Assembly (NCBI GenBank): GCA_963816985.1 | Contig: CAWFMF010000004.1 | Coordinates: 3,100,001 to 3,164,000 of the forward strand | Length of the DNA stretch: 64,000 nucleotides | Direction of reading: 5' to 3' | Source of the DNA: JAIVJM01 sp963816985 | Lineage (GTDB): Bacteria; Acidobacteriota; Blastocatellia; Pyrinomonadales; Pyrinomonadaceae | In this document: positions 7,898 through 16,677 of the stretch, piece after piece | Layout: each line of letters starts with the position of its first letter | How positions within the stretch are numbered: the stretch's first letter is position 1 | The notes under the pieces: generated by a model | Database searches by the model: none | What the model was told of the DNA's origin: nothing | What the model saw: the letters and a program-made list of their open reading frames with translations, nothing else | Made by a program: the position numbers and the translations under genes

Positions 7898-9281
7898 GCG
7901 CGTCGCCGTTGAGGAGGTGCGCCTCGGCGAGCAGGAGGCTCGACTCGCAGACCGCCTGCCGGTCGCCGATGCTCTCGGCAACGGCCAGCGCGTGCTCGCC
8001 CGCCGTGAGCGCCTCGACGGGCAAGTCGAGCGCGATGAGGCAGCGCGCCTGCGTCCGCCGCGCCTGCGCCTCGTACCAACGCTTGCCGTGGTCGGTCGCC
8101 AGCCGCACGGAGCGTTCGAGGTAACCGCGCGCCTCTTCGAGGTCGCCGCGCAGCATCCGCAACTCGCCGAGCGAGTCGTAGATCATCGAGGCGTGCGCGC
8201 CTTCCTTGTCAATCTCCAGCGAGAGGTTGAGGGCGCGCAGGAGGGCGGCGTGCGCGCGATCCCACTCGCCGATGACCATGAGGTTGATGCCGAGGTTGTT
8301 GTAGCCGGTCGCGGCGTTGTCCCTGTGCTCCGTCCGGTCGTGGTACTCGACCGCCTTCTCCAACGCGCGGATGCCGTCGTGCGGGCGGCGGAGGAACCAG
8401 AACGCGCCGGCCATGTTGTTGTAAATCTTGCCGAGGAGGAAGGGGGCCGGGCGGTCGGCGATGAGCTGGACGGACTGCTCGTAGTTTTCGAGCGACGAGT
8501 CGTACAGCCCCTCGTGCGCGTCGGCGAGGGCGAGGCCGAAGTAGCCCTCGGCGAGCCCGCGCCAGTCGCCCGTGCGGCGGAAGTGGTCGAGCGACTTGTT
8601 GGTGTGGTCGCGCGCGATGGAATACTCGTTGATGGAGCGGTAGACGCGGGCGAGCGCCGCGTAGATTTCGCCGAGCCGGGTGTCGGACGCGGCTTCGGTC
8701 GCCTCGCGCAGCTCGGAGTTGAGGAGCGCGATGGCCTTCGGGTGGTCGCCGAGGTAGTTGTGCGCGATGCCGACCTGCACGCGCACGGACGAGAGCGTCT
8801 CGGCGTCAAGCTCGCCGCGCGCTTCAGCCGTCTCGTACTCCTCGACGGCTTCGAGCGAGTCGCGGTAGCGGCCCAGGACTTCGAGCGTCTGCGAGAGCGT
8901 GCGCCGCGCCAGAGCGCGCAGCTTCGGCTCGCGCCGCGCCCCGCCCACGACGTGCCGGAGCCGCGCCTCGGCGGCGCTCGGCAAACCGCGGTCGAGCAGC
9001 TCGCGCGTCGCCTCCAGCTCCTGATAGAGAGCCTCGGTCGTGACGACCGCCGCGCGGCCCCCGGAGGTGCGTCGCGCGTCGCTGATGTTGACGACGGCTG
9101 GAGTCCCTGCGGCGTCGCGCGGACGCTCGCCGGACTCAGCTTCGCCTTGCTGCAACCGTGATCCCATTGCGGCCTGCTGTCGTTCGCTCCACCAAAAAGG
9201 CGTGTCGGGCGCTCTTCTGCTTGTAGACTGGTGCGGCGGCTGGATGAAGAATGACTCGTCTTCGAGTTCAACCTTGTGCAT
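7557..9281 (-). CDS. Sigma-54-dependent regulator, N-terminal TPR part, upstream of the frameshift
   Basis: From ATG 9281 the first ~462 residues are a run of tetratricopeptide repeats, with units such as IYAALARVYRSINEYSIARDH, AEGYFGLALADAHEGLY, NNMAGAFWFLRRPHDGIRALEKAV and YDSLGELRMLRGDLEEARGYL. This is the protein-binding or ligand-sensing module of the regulator. After about position 7895 the frame turns to Arg/Pro-rich noise until the stop at 7557, while the neighbouring frame carries on the TPRs. The break lies in a GCGCGCGC tract at 7895-7905 and fits one extra base. The ribosome-binding site at 9281 is weak; Met at 9167 is an alternative start. Confidence 0.75.
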   Translation of the reverse strand: MHKVELEDESFFIQPPHQSTSRRAPDTPFWWSERQQAAMGSRLQQGEAESGERPRDAAGTPAVVNISDARRTSGGRAAVVTTEALYQELEATRELLDRGLPSAAEARLRHVVGGARREPKLRALARRTLSQTLEVLGRYRDSLEAVEEYETAEARGELDAETLSSVRVQVGIAHNYLGDHPKAIALLNSELREATEAASDTRLGEIYAALARVYRSINEYSIARDHTNKSLDHFRRTGDWRGLAEGYFGLALADAHEGLYDSSLENYEQSVQLIADRPAPFLLGKIYNNMAGAFWFLRRPHDGIRALEKAVEYHDRTEHRDNAATGYNNLGINLMVIGEWDRAHAALLRALNLSLEIDKEGAHASMIYDSLGELRMLRGDLEEARGYLERSVRLATDHGKRWYEAQARRTQARCLIALDLPVEALTAGEHALAVAESIGDRQAVCESSLLLAEAHLLNGDARECDDHPAKDFRRDFGLGHRHRRRGRDAEALRPARHRAGRRVARRLPLRSLPLHLGDARRPLPLRARALLARSRQRPGAPRTRRRAPGSGRPHLPRVGRAPRHPTRRSRARRA

Positions 9282-9711
9282 TCTTCAAAACACTGCCAAA
9301 GGCTTGTACATTCCAGACTTTAGCACACCGCCGGGGAAAACGTGAAGCAATGGATAGTTGTCGGTTTTCAGTTTTCAGTTCAAAGTCTCGACCGGGGAAA
9401 TTGCCCGTCGCCTGCCCGTCGCTCAACCGCTGCTTGGGGGTTTTAACTGAAAACTGAAAACTGAAAACTGAAAACTGTTCCGCTGGGCACGCCTCTTGAC
9501 AGCTTACTCCGGGAGTTGTCAGGCGGGCGCGGGTTTGGTACAAATCCCGGCGAGCAATCAGCACACGCCGTATTGAGAGAGTACAAAAGAGACTGGGCAG
9601 CAGTCCGCGCCGGGGCGTGACCTTAAGAACCTTCCGCGACAATATCCGGGCGGGGCAGTCGAGCGGTTTTCCGAAAGCTTTGAAACCACGTGCGAGCTTA
9701 GAGGTGTACCG
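9282..9711. other. Intergenic region upstream of the first permease
   Basis: 430 bases with no gene. It contains the 7-bp word repeat at 9363-9479. A TTGACA hexamer at 9496-9501 has no well-spaced -10 partner. Unlike the second permease, no c-di-AMP riboswitch core is found here. Confidence 0.5.
9363..9479. repeat. 7-bp word repeat with inverted arms (AACTGAA type)
   Basis: Left arm: two GTTTTCA units and a GTTCAAA unit (9364-9384). Right arm: four AACTGAA units and a partial fifth (9445-9479). The arms are reverse complements over about 17 bases and are separated by ~60 bases. Confidence 0.85.
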
Positions 9712-11700
9712 ATGGCCGAGTCAGTCCTCCCGCAAACACCAAAGAAAGAGATTGGAAGGCTCAAGCGCTGGCTCCTCAAGGGGCAGCTCAAGGAGATGGA
9801 AGGCCCGCACGAGCGGGAGGGGCAGCACCACACGCACCCGTGGTGGAAGGTGATGTGCCTGACGGGCGTGGATTACTTCTCGACGCTCGGCTATCAACCG
9901 GGCATCGCCTTCCTCGCCGCCGGGGCTCTCTCGCCGATTGCGACTCTGGTGCTGGTGCTCTTGACGCTCTTCGGCGCGCTCCCGATGTACAAGCGCGTCG
10001 CCGCCGCGAGCCCGCACGGCGACGGCTCCATCTCGATGCTGGAGAACTTGCTCTCACGCTGGAAGGGCAAGCTCTTCGTGCTCATCCTTCTGGGCTTCGC
10101 GGCGACGGGCTTCATCATCACGATTACGCTCTCGGCGGCGGACGCCACCGCGCACATCATCGAGAACCCCTTCGTCCACGAGCACGTCTCCGCGCTCAAG
10201 CACCCCATCGCCGTGACGCTGGTGCTCATCGCCTTCCTCGGCGCGGTCTTCCTCAAGGGCTTCAAGGAGGCCATCGGCATCGCGGTCGGCATCGTCATCC
10301 TCTACCTGCTGTTGAACCTCATCGTCATCGGCGTCAGCTTCTACCAGATTTACCTCAACCCACAGGTCTTGACGAACTGGACGCGTGCGCTCTATGAGCA
10401 CCCGCAGGTGAAGGGGAGCGTGCTGATGATTATCGGCGTCTCACTCTTCCTCTTCCCGAAACTGGCGCTCGGACTTTCGGGCTTCGAGACCGGCGTCGTC
10501 GTCATGCCGCTCGTCAAAGGCGACCCCGACGACACGCCCGAAAACCCGAAAGGAAGAATCCGCAACACGCGCAAGCTTCTGACGGTCGCGGCGGCGATTA
10601 TGAGCGTGATGCTCATCCTGAGCAGCGTCATCACGACGACGCTCATCCCGGCGGAAGAGTTCAGGGAGGGGACGGCGACCTCGGAGCCCGGCAAGGCGAA
10701 CGGTCGCGCGCTCGCCTATCTCGCGCACACCTACCTCGGCGACATCTTCGGCACGGCCTACGACCTCTCGACCATCGCCATCCTCTGGTTCGCGGGCGCG
10801 TCGGCGCTCGCCGGGCTCCTCAACATCGTCCCGCGCTACCTCCCGCGCTACGGCATGGCCCCGAACTGGGCGAAGGCGACGAGGCCCCTCGTGCTCGTCT
10901 ACACGCTCATCGCGTTCACGGTGACGATCCTCTTCAAGGCCGACGTGGACAAGCAGGCGGGGGCTTACGCGACGGGCGTGCTCGCGCTGATGGGCTCGGC
11001 GGCGGTGGCCGTGACGCTCGCCGCGTGGCGCGAGCGCGGGTGGATGAAGTGGGCCTTCCTCCTCATCGCCGTAATCTTCGCCTACACCATCGTCGTCAAC
11101 GTCATCGAGCAGCCCGAAGGCATCAAGATCGCCTCGCTCTTCATCCTCGGCATCGTCGTCACCTCGCTCGTCTCAAGGGTCTGGCGCACGACCGAGCTGC
11201 GCGTCGAGAGCGTCCAACTCGACGAGACGGCGCAGGAGTTCCTCGAAGACGTGAGACAACGCGGCAGCGAGATACGCATCGTCGCCAACCGCCGCGACAC
11301 CGGCGACGTGGCCGAGTACCAGTTCAAGGAGCGGGAGAAGCGAGTTGACAACCACATCCCGACACGTGACCCCGTCCTCTTCTTCGAGGTCACACCGGGC
11401 GACGCCTCGGAATTTTCGGGCGTGCTGAAAGTGTGCGGGGCGGATGTGGAAGGCTACCGCGTGCTCCGCACGCAGAGCCCGGCAGTGCCGAACGCCATCG
11501 CCGCCTTCCTCCTCCACCTCCGCGACACGACGGGCAAGATTCCGCACATCTACTTCGGCTGGAGCGAGGGCAACCCGCTCATGTATCTGCTGCGCTACGT
11601 CGCCTTCGGCGAGGGCGACACCGCGCCCATCACGCGCGAGATTCTGCGTCAGGTCGAAGAAGACCCGGATCGCCGCCCCTCGGTTCACGTCGGCGGCTGA
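9712..11700 (+). CDS. APC-superfamily permease, KimA-like (first of a tandem pair)
   Basis: A 662-residue membrane protein from ATG 9712 with AGAGGTG six bases upstream. About 12 hydrophobic segments occupy residues ~50-500, and a soluble C-terminal domain of ~160 residues follows. APC-type landmarks include VDYFSTLGYQPGIAF near TM1, LGLSGFETGVVVMPLV near TM6 and the basic loop NPKGRIRNTRKLL after it, matching the layout of KimA potassium importers and amino-acid permeases. The C-terminus (DPVLFFEVTPGDASEFSG and HIYFGWSEGNP) is shared with the downstream copy. The N-terminal EREGQHHTHPWWK motif is also identical in both. Substrate is not certain: K+ is favoured because the sister gene carries a c-di-AMP riboswitch; an amino acid is the alternative. 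Confidence 0.8.
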   Translation: MAESVLPQTPKKEIGRLKRWLLKGQLKEMEGPHEREGQHHTHPWWKVMCLTGVDYFSTLGYQPGIAFLAAGALSPIATLVLVLLTLFGALPMYKRVAAASPHGDGSISMLENLLSRWKGKLFVLILLGFAATGFIITITLSAADATAHIIENPFVHEHVSALKHPIAVTLVLIAFLGAVFLKGFKEAIGIAVGIVILYLLLNLIVIGVSFYQIYLNPQVLTNWTRALYEHPQVKGSVLMIIGVSLFLFPKLALGLSGFETGVVVMPLVKGDPDDTPENPKGRIRNTRKLLTVAAAIMSVMLILSSVITTTLIPAEEFREGTATSEPGKANGRALAYLAHTYLGDIFGTAYDLSTIAILWFAGASALAGLLNIVPRYLPRYGMAPNWAKATRPLVLVYTLIAFTVTILFKADVDKQAGAYATGVLALMGSAAVAVTLAAWRERGWMKWAFLLIAVIFAYTIVVNVIEQPEGIKIASLFILGIVVTSLVSRVWRTTELRVESVQLDETAQEFLEDVRQRGSEIRIVANRRDTGDVAEYQFKEREKRVDNHIPTRDPVLFFEVTPGDASEFSGVLKVCGADVEGYRVLRTQSPAVPNAIAAFLLHLRDTTGKIPHIYFGWSEGNPLMYLLRYVAFGEGDTAPITREILRQVEEDPDRRPSVHVGG

Positions 11701-11763
11701 GACGCGCGACGGCGAGAGGGAAAGACCTTCATCCTCCGTGCGCGCGGCGTCGAACTTCCGCGT

Positions 11764-11792
11764 TTGCGTCCGAGACTTGTTGGGCGTAGTAT
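11764..11792 (+). promoter_or_regulatory. Candidate sigma-70 promoter for the riboswitch-permease transcript
   Basis: TTGCGT (11764-11769), a 17-base spacer and TAGTAT (11787-11792). Transcription would begin near 11799, just before the riboswitch fold. Confidence 0.5.
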
Positions 11793-11811
11793 CACGCCCG
11801 TTGACAAACTG

Positions 11812-11990
11812 TTTGCCGAAGCCGCCCGCCGCTTTCAAGAGCGAGACCGGGCGGCGCGGGGGAACCAAGCGTCTCAGAGAACTCCTGAGACACGGGGCGT
11901 ATCGCGGGCGCATCACGCAAGAGGGTGCTTCCGCGTAGGACACTTCCAAGTCCGAGCCCGACAGCTAACCTCGTAGGCTCATTGGAAGGG
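11812..11990 (+). ncRNA. c-di-AMP riboswitch (ydaO-yuaA class)
   Basis: The leader of the second permease holds the class's conserved blocks in order: GGGGGAACC (11859-11867), GGGGCGTATC (11894-11903, matching the usual GGGGTGAATC block) and the 3' signature CAGCTAACCTCGTAGGC (11962-11978). Helical segments separate them, for example CGCCCGCCGC with GCGGCGCG and CTCAGGAGT-like pairs. This class binds cyclic di-AMP and usually shuts off K+ uptake or osmolyte genes. An intrinsic terminator follows ~28 bases later, so the expected mode is transcription termination when c-di-AMP is high. Outer boundaries are approximate. Confidence 0.9.
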
Positions 11991-12017
11991 CATCACCACC
12001 ACGCGAGGATTCGACGA

Positions 12018-12055
12018 AGAGGGCGCGGGGCGAAATGCTCCGTGCCCTCTTTTTC
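12018..12055 (+). terminator. Riboswitch expression-platform terminator
   Basis: Stem AAGAGGGC...GCCCTCTT with a GC-rich inner stem, followed directly by a T-run, 49 bases before the permease ATG. Its place between aptamer and gene suggests conditional termination. Confidence 0.75.
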
Positions 12056-12104
12056 CGTCTCGCGGACGGGTGACGCCTTCCCTCAAAAGAAGGGAAGGGG
12101 AAAG

Positions 12105-14135
12105 ATGAATCAGGCACAGACCGTCGCGGGTCAGGTCGAGAAGAGCCGTCTGCGGAACTGGCTCCTCAAGGGGCAGGTCGAAGAGGTTGAAGGCCCGCAC
12201 GAGCGGGAGGGGCAGCACCACACGCACCCGTGGTGGAAGGTGATGTGCCTGACGGGCGTGGATTACTTCTCGACGCTCGGCTATCAACCGGGCATCGCCT
12301 TCCTCGCCGCCGGAGCCCTCTCGCCGATTGCGACGCTCATCCTCGTATCGCTGACACTCTTCGGGGCGTTGCCGATTTACAGCCGGGTCGCCGAAGAGAG
12401 CCCGCACGGCGAAGGCTCCATCTCGATGTTGGAGAAGCTGCTCTCGCGTTGGAAGGGCAAGCTCTTCGTGCTCGCGCTGCTGGGGTTCGTCGCCACCGAC
12501 TTCATCATCACGATTACGCTCTCGGCGGCGGACGCCACCGCGCACATCGTCGAGAACCCTTTCGTCCGCCACCTCTTTGAGAATCGCGGGTGGCAGTCCG
12601 ACAGCCACGCATGGGCCGTCGGCATCACGCTCTTCCTCGTCGTCGTGCTCGGCGCAATCTTCCTCAAAGGCTTCAAGGAGGCCATCGGCATCGCCGTCCT
12701 GCTCGTCGCCTCCTACCTGCTTTTGAATCTGGTCGTCATCGGGCGCGGGCTCTACGAACTCGCCACGCACCCCAGCCTCCTGTCCGACTGGACGAGCCGA
12801 TTGTTGACCGCGCACGCCGAGGGCTGGAGCGTCAACGGCAGCTTCCTGATGATGATCGGCATCTCGCTTCTCGTCTTCCCGAAACTGGCGCTCGGACTTT
12901 CGGGCTTCGAGACCGGCGTCGCCGTCATGCCGCTCGTCGAGGGCGGGCGCGGCGACACGCTCGACCAGCCGCAGGGCCGCGTGCGCAACACGCGGAGACT
13001 TCTGATGTGGGCGGCGCTCATCATGAGCGTCTTTCTCATCACGAGCAGCCTCGTCACCGCGACGACCATCCCCGAAGCCGAGTTCCGCGCGGCCAACACG
13101 CCCGGCTTCCCGCCCGAAAAGGGCGAGGCCAACGGGCGCGCGCTCGCCTACCTCGCGCACCACTTCCTCGGCGACGCCTTCGGCACGGTCTACGACCTCT
13201 CGACGATTCTGATTCTGTGGTTCGCGGGCGCGTCGGCGATGGCGGGACTGCTGAACATCGTCCCGCGCTACCTCCCGCGCTACGGCATGGCCCCGGACTG
13301 GGCGAAGGCGACGAGACCTCTGGTGCTCGTCTATCTCGCGGTCGCCTTCGCCGTGACCATCATCTTCAAGGCGGACGTGGACGCGCAGGGCGGCGCTTAC
13401 GCGACGGGCGTGCTGGTGTTGATGAGTTCGGCGGCGATTGCCGTGACGCTCTCGCAGCGGAAGCGGAGCGGGTGGAGCAAGCGGACGTGGGCCTTCTTCC
13501 TCATCTCTCTGGTCTTCGCCTACACGACGGTCGTCAACATCTACGAGCGGCCCGAAGGCATCAAGATCGCCTCGTTCTTCATCGGCGCGATCATCTTCGC
13601 CTCGTTCATGTCGAGGCTCTGGCGGACGACCGAGCTGCGCGTCGAGTCGGTCGAGTTGGACGAGACGGCTCGCGCCTTCGTCGAAGAGGTCATCAGGCGC
13701 GGCAGCGAGATACGCATCGTCGCCAACCGCCGCGACACCGGCGACGTGGCCGAGTACCAGTTCAAGGAGCGGGAGAAGCGAGTTGACAACCACATCCCGA
13801 CACGTGACCCCGTGCTCTTCTTCGAGGTCACGCCCGGCGACGCCTCGGAATTTTCGGGCGCGCTCAAGGTGCGCGGCTTCGACATCGAAGGTTACCGGGT
13901 GATGCGTTCCGAAAGCCCGGCGGTGCCGAACGCCCTCGCGGCGCTCCTCCTCCACCTCCGAGACCTGACGGGCAAGATTCCGCACGCCTACTTCGGATGG
14001 AGCGAGGGCAACCCGCTCGCCTACCTCCTCAAGTACATCGCCTTCGGCGAGGGCGACACCGCGCCCGTCACGCACGAAGTCTTGCGCCAAGCCGAGGACG
14101 ACCCCGAACGCCGCCCGCGCGTCCACGTCGGCTGA
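12105..14135 (+). CDS. APC-superfamily permease, KimA-like (second copy, riboswitch-controlled)
   Basis: 676 residues from ATG 12105, with an AGGGAAGGGG ribosome-binding site 4-5 bases upstream; a longer in-frame extension to 11925 would run through the riboswitch and is not used. The protein is a close paralogue of the preceding permease: shared VDYFSTLGYQPG, LGLSGFETGV, PRYLPRYGMAP, and nearly identical C-terminal ~150 residues (RRDTGDVAEYQFKEREK). Differences cluster in the extracellular loop after TM4, which is longer here, and in TM8-10. The c-di-AMP riboswitch and terminator upstream fit a KimA-type K+ importer turned off when potassium, and therefore c-di-AMP, is high. The identical DNA blocks point to a fairly recent duplication or gene conversion. 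Confidence 0.85.
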   Translation: MNQAQTVAGQVEKSRLRNWLLKGQVEEVEGPHEREGQHHTHPWWKVMCLTGVDYFSTLGYQPGIAFLAAGALSPIATLILVSLTLFGALPIYSRVAEESPHGEGSISMLEKLLSRWKGKLFVLALLGFVATDFIITITLSAADATAHIVENPFVRHLFENRGWQSDSHAWAVGITLFLVVVLGAIFLKGFKEAIGIAVLLVASYLLLNLVVIGRGLYELATHPSLLSDWTSRLLTAHAEGWSVNGSFLMMIGISLLVFPKLALGLSGFETGVAVMPLVEGGRGDTLDQPQGRVRNTRRLLMWAALIMSVFLITSSLVTATTIPEAEFRAANTPGFPPEKGEANGRALAYLAHHFLGDAFGTVYDLSTILILWFAGASAMAGLLNIVPRYLPRYGMAPDWAKATRPLVLVYLAVAFAVTIIFKADVDAQGGAYATGVLVLMSSAAIAVTLSQRKRSGWSKRTWAFFLISLVFAYTTVVNIYERPEGIKIASFFIGAIIFASFMSRLWRTTELRVESVELDETARAFVEEVIRRGSEIRIVANRRDTGDVAEYQFKEREKRVDNHIPTRDPVLFFEVTPGDASEFSGALKVRGFDIEGYRVMRSESPAVPNALAALLLHLRDLTGKIPHAYFGWSEGNPLAYLLKYIAFGEGDTAPVTHEVLRQAEDDPERRPRVHVG

Positions 14136-14180
14136 ACGAAGAGGCCGCACGCGAACAAAATAAAAGGCGAGACGAAATAA

Positions 14181-14222
14181 AAGAAGAGCGCCGGGACGAG
14201 TCTTCATCCCGGCACTCTTCTT
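14181..14222 (+). terminator. Intrinsic terminator after the permease pair
   Basis: Stem AAGAAGAG-CGCCGGGA pairing with TCCCGGC-CTCTTCTT. It ends transcription of the second permease and also lies between convergent genes. Confidence 0.8.
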
Positions 14223-14348
14223 CGTCTGACGAAACTCTCTCCGACTGAAAAATTTCCGGCGCGCCGCGCACGCCTGTGACGCCGGGCGGCGCGCCGGAGG
14301 GGGCGGGGGAGGGGGAATTCTATTGGGGGAATTCGGAGTCGGGCAGCT

Positions 14349-14738
14349 TCAGCCGCCCTGCGAATCTCCGTTACGGTTAGCGAGGAAGCAGGAGCGGCAG
14401 AAAACGGGGCGACCCTGCGACGGGTAGAAGGGGACGGTGGTCTGTTGGCCGCACTGCGCGCACTGGACTGAGACCTCGATGCGCTGGCGGACGCCGGCGG
14501 CCTGCGCGGCGGCGATGGCCGAGAGGCGGTCGTTCTTGGCCTGCTTGCAGGGCTTGCAGCGCTTGGGCTCGTTCTTCAACCCCTTGTCGTGGAAGAAGAC
14601 CTGCTCGCCCGCCGTCCAGTTGAAGTCCTCGCCGCAGTCCACGCAATGAATCGCGCGATCCTGAAATTCGGACTCGGCCTCGGCACTCCAGTCGCCGTTG
14701 GTTTTCGTGATTGTCTCTGCTGTGTGTACCTGTGACAT
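14349..14738 (-). CDS. Double zinc-ribbon protein
   Basis: 129 residues from ATG 14738. Two treble-clef or zinc-ribbon units are visible. The first pairs CVDCGEDF with CKPCKQAK near residues 32-66. The second pairs CAQCGQQTTVPF with CRSCF near residues 92-118. The first matches the 'probable zinc-ribbon' domain (FHDKGLKNEPKRC pattern) often found in Acidobacteriota and Chloroflexota, sometimes fused to cold-shock or CxxC proteins. Acidic, Gln-rich N-terminus and no signal peptide suggest a cytoplasmic nucleic-acid or ribosome-associated role (inference). It is monocistronic, facing the permease terminator. Confidence 0.75.
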   Translation of the reverse strand: MSQVHTAETITKTNGDWSAEAESEFQDRAIHCVDCGEDFNWTAGEQVFFHDKGLKNEPKRCKPCKQAKNDRLSAIAAAQAAGVRQRIEVSVQCAQCGQQTTVPFYPSQGRPVFCRSCFLANRNGDSQGG

Positions 14739-15092
14739 GTTCCAATCCCTTGTTTGGTGACTTCCGGCCTGCCGCGCTTTGGTGGGTCGCGCGCCCGTCC
14801 AAAAGTTGTTCGCGCACTGGTGACTACGAGGAGGACTGTCGGGTCGGGCTCTGACGGATACCGGGGCGAAGTTCCGTGTGCGAGAGAATTGAGTTGGAGC
14901 CGGAGGCGTCGAAAAGCAACGATTTTAAAGTCTCCCGCCCGTCCGTGACTATGCACGGTATATCTATCACAAAATTGTGTCAAGAGCGAAGAGAAAGTTT
15001 CGCCTCGTCTTGACACCGGCACGGGCGCGTGACAGCATCGGCGACACGTTTCGTCAGACCTTCAAGGAACAATTTTCGGGGGCGATCCCTTC
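14739..15092. other. Divergent intergenic region between zinc-ribbon gene and purD
   Basis: 354 bases with no gene. It contains a short palindrome CACAAAATTGTG at 14968-14979 and a TTGACA at 15010-15015 without a clear -10. It presumably holds promoters for both divergent genes. Confidence 0.45.
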
Positions 15093-16388
15093 ATGAACGT
15101 GCTGGTCATCGGCTCAGGCGGGCGCGAGCACGCGCTCTGCCGGACTCTGCGCAGGGAGGCGCGCGGCCAAGCCCTCCGGCTCTTCTGCGCGCCCGGCAAC
15201 GCCGGGATAGAGGAAGATGCTGAGTGCATCCCTTTGAGCGCGACTGACGTTGCGGCGCTCGCCGAATTCGCCGAGCGCGAGCGCGTCGGCCTGACCGTGG
15301 TCGGCGGTGAAGCGCCGCTCGCCGCCGGGCTCGCCGACGAGTTCAAACGTCGCGGCCTCCTCGTCGCCGGGCCGCCGCGCGCCGCCGCGCGACTCGAATC
15401 CAGCAAAGTCTTCGCCAAGGATTTCATGCTCCGCCACGGCGTCCCCACGGCCCGCCACCGCGTCGCCGCTTCCGCCTCTGAGGCGCGCGAAATCCTGCGC
15501 GGCGGCGAGTTCGGCGGCGAAGATTCGCCCGTCGTCGTCAAGGCCGACGGCCTCGCCGCCGGTAAGGGCGTCGTCGTCGCGCGCACGCGCGCCGAGGCCG
15601 AGGCCGCCGTCTTTGAGATGATGGAAGGCGGGCGCGTCGGTCAAGAAGCGGCGCGGCGTGTCGTCATTGAAGAAACTCTGACGGGCCGAGAGGCTTCGCT
15701 CCTCCTCTGGACGGACGGGCGCGACTACGCCTTGATGCCCCCGGCGCGCGACCACAAGCGCGTCGGCGAAGGCGACACCGGCCCGAACACAGGCGGCATG
15801 GGGGCCGTCACCGGCGCGGGCGTGCTCGACGCCGAGACCCACGCCCGCGCCGTCCGCGAAATCGTCGAGCCGACGCTCCGGGGCGCGCAGGCAGAGGGCC
15901 TGGACTTCCGCGGCGTCCTCTTCGTCGGCCTCATGCTGACCGAAGACGGCCCGCGTGCCCTCGAATACAACGTCCGCTTCGGCGACCCCGAAGCGCAGGC
16001 CATCCTCGTCCGGCTCGAAAGCAGCCTCCTTGATATTTTCGAGGCGGTGGCGACCGACCGCCTCGGCGAATTGAAGGTCAAGTGGAGCGAGGAGGCTTCG
16101 GCCTGCGTCGTGCTGGCCGCGCGCGGCTACCCCGAACGCCCCGAAACGGGCGCGCGCATCGAAGGGCTCGAAGAAGCGGCGGGCGTGCCCACCGCGCAAA
16201 TCTTCCACGCGGGGACGACGCGCGCGCCGGACGGCTCCATCTTGACGGCGGGCGGGCGCGTGCTCGGCGTCACGGCGACGGGGGCGACGCTCGACGAAGC
16301 CCTCAGACGCTGCTACGCCTCCGCCGCCCACATCAACTGGGACGGCATGCACTACCGCCGCGACATCGGAAGGTTCACGGAGCGTTAG
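15093..16388 (+). CDS. purD: Phosphoribosylamine-glycine ligase
   Basis: 431 residues, the normal length for PurD. It ligates glycine to 5-phosphoribosylamine with ATP, the second step of de novo purine synthesis, in the cytosol. The N-terminus has MNVLVIGSGGREHAL and CAPGNAGI; the ATP-grasp domain has KVFAKDFMLRHGVPTA, VVKADGLAAGKGV and GDTGPNTGGMGAV; and the C-terminal part has EYNVRFGDPEAQ, all hallmark PurD motifs. It is not next to other pur genes here. A hairpin region follows. Confidence 0.97.
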   Translation: MNVLVIGSGGREHALCRTLRREARGQALRLFCAPGNAGIEEDAECIPLSATDVAALAEFAERERVGLTVVGGEAPLAAGLADEFKRRGLLVAGPPRAAARLESSKVFAKDFMLRHGVPTARHRVAASASEAREILRGGEFGGEDSPVVVKADGLAAGKGVVVARTRAEAEAAVFEMMEGGRVGQEAARRVVIEETLTGREASLLLWTDGRDYALMPPARDHKRVGEGDTGPNTGGMGAVTGAGVLDAETHARAVREIVEPTLRGAQAEGLDFRGVLFVGLMLTEDGPRALEYNVRFGDPEAQAILVRLESSLLDIFEAVATDRLGELKVKWSEEASACVVLAARGYPERPETGARIEGLEEAAGVPTAQIFHAGTTRAPDGSILTAGGRVLGVTATGATLDEALRRCYASAAHINWDGMHYRRDIGRFTER

Positions 16389-16455
16389 AAACAGTACAGC
16401 GAGCGGGTGATACTTGGGAGCGCAGACCCGCTCGCGACCGCTCGCGATACTGTTT
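16389..16455 (+). repeat. Inverted-repeat hairpin downstream of purD
   Basis: AAACAGTA (16389-16396) pairs with TACTGTTT (16448-16455), and GCGAGCGGGT pairs with ACCCGCTCGC inside. It may end or stabilise the purD transcript; no T-run follows. Confidence 0.55.
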
Positions 16456-16677
16456 ACCTCCTACCGCCGACCGTTCTTTCCTCGCGTCGCGGAACCCTGT
16501 TATACTCGAAACCAAGTAAGGGGCGGACGCATTCGGAGTTGAAGGTGCAACCCGTTGGCGAGGGCGGACGTACAATGTTCTTGCCCGGAGGCGCGGTAAT
16601 TTTTCGGGGCAGCTTTAAGAGACACGGACGGGCCGGAGAGTTGAGCGCGGCCCGCTCGCTTCGGAGGGTGAGAAAAG

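Noticed and set aside
6482..9161. Long + strand open frames opposite the sigma-54 regulator
   Set aside because: They are Arg/Val/Asp-rich shadows caused by high GC; the minus strand carries clear TPR and AAA+ motifs.
9363..9479. CRISPR-like array
   Set aside because: Units are 7 bp and contiguous with no spacers, and no cas genes are present.
9496..9540. Promoter for the first permease from TTGACA at 9496
   Set aside because: No -10-like hexamer at a workable spacing; not enough support to list.
11979..14207. 742-codon minus-strand frame opposite the second permease
   Set aside because: Composition is Arg/Glu/Asp/His noise typical of an antisense frame; the + strand has the permease motifs and riboswitch.
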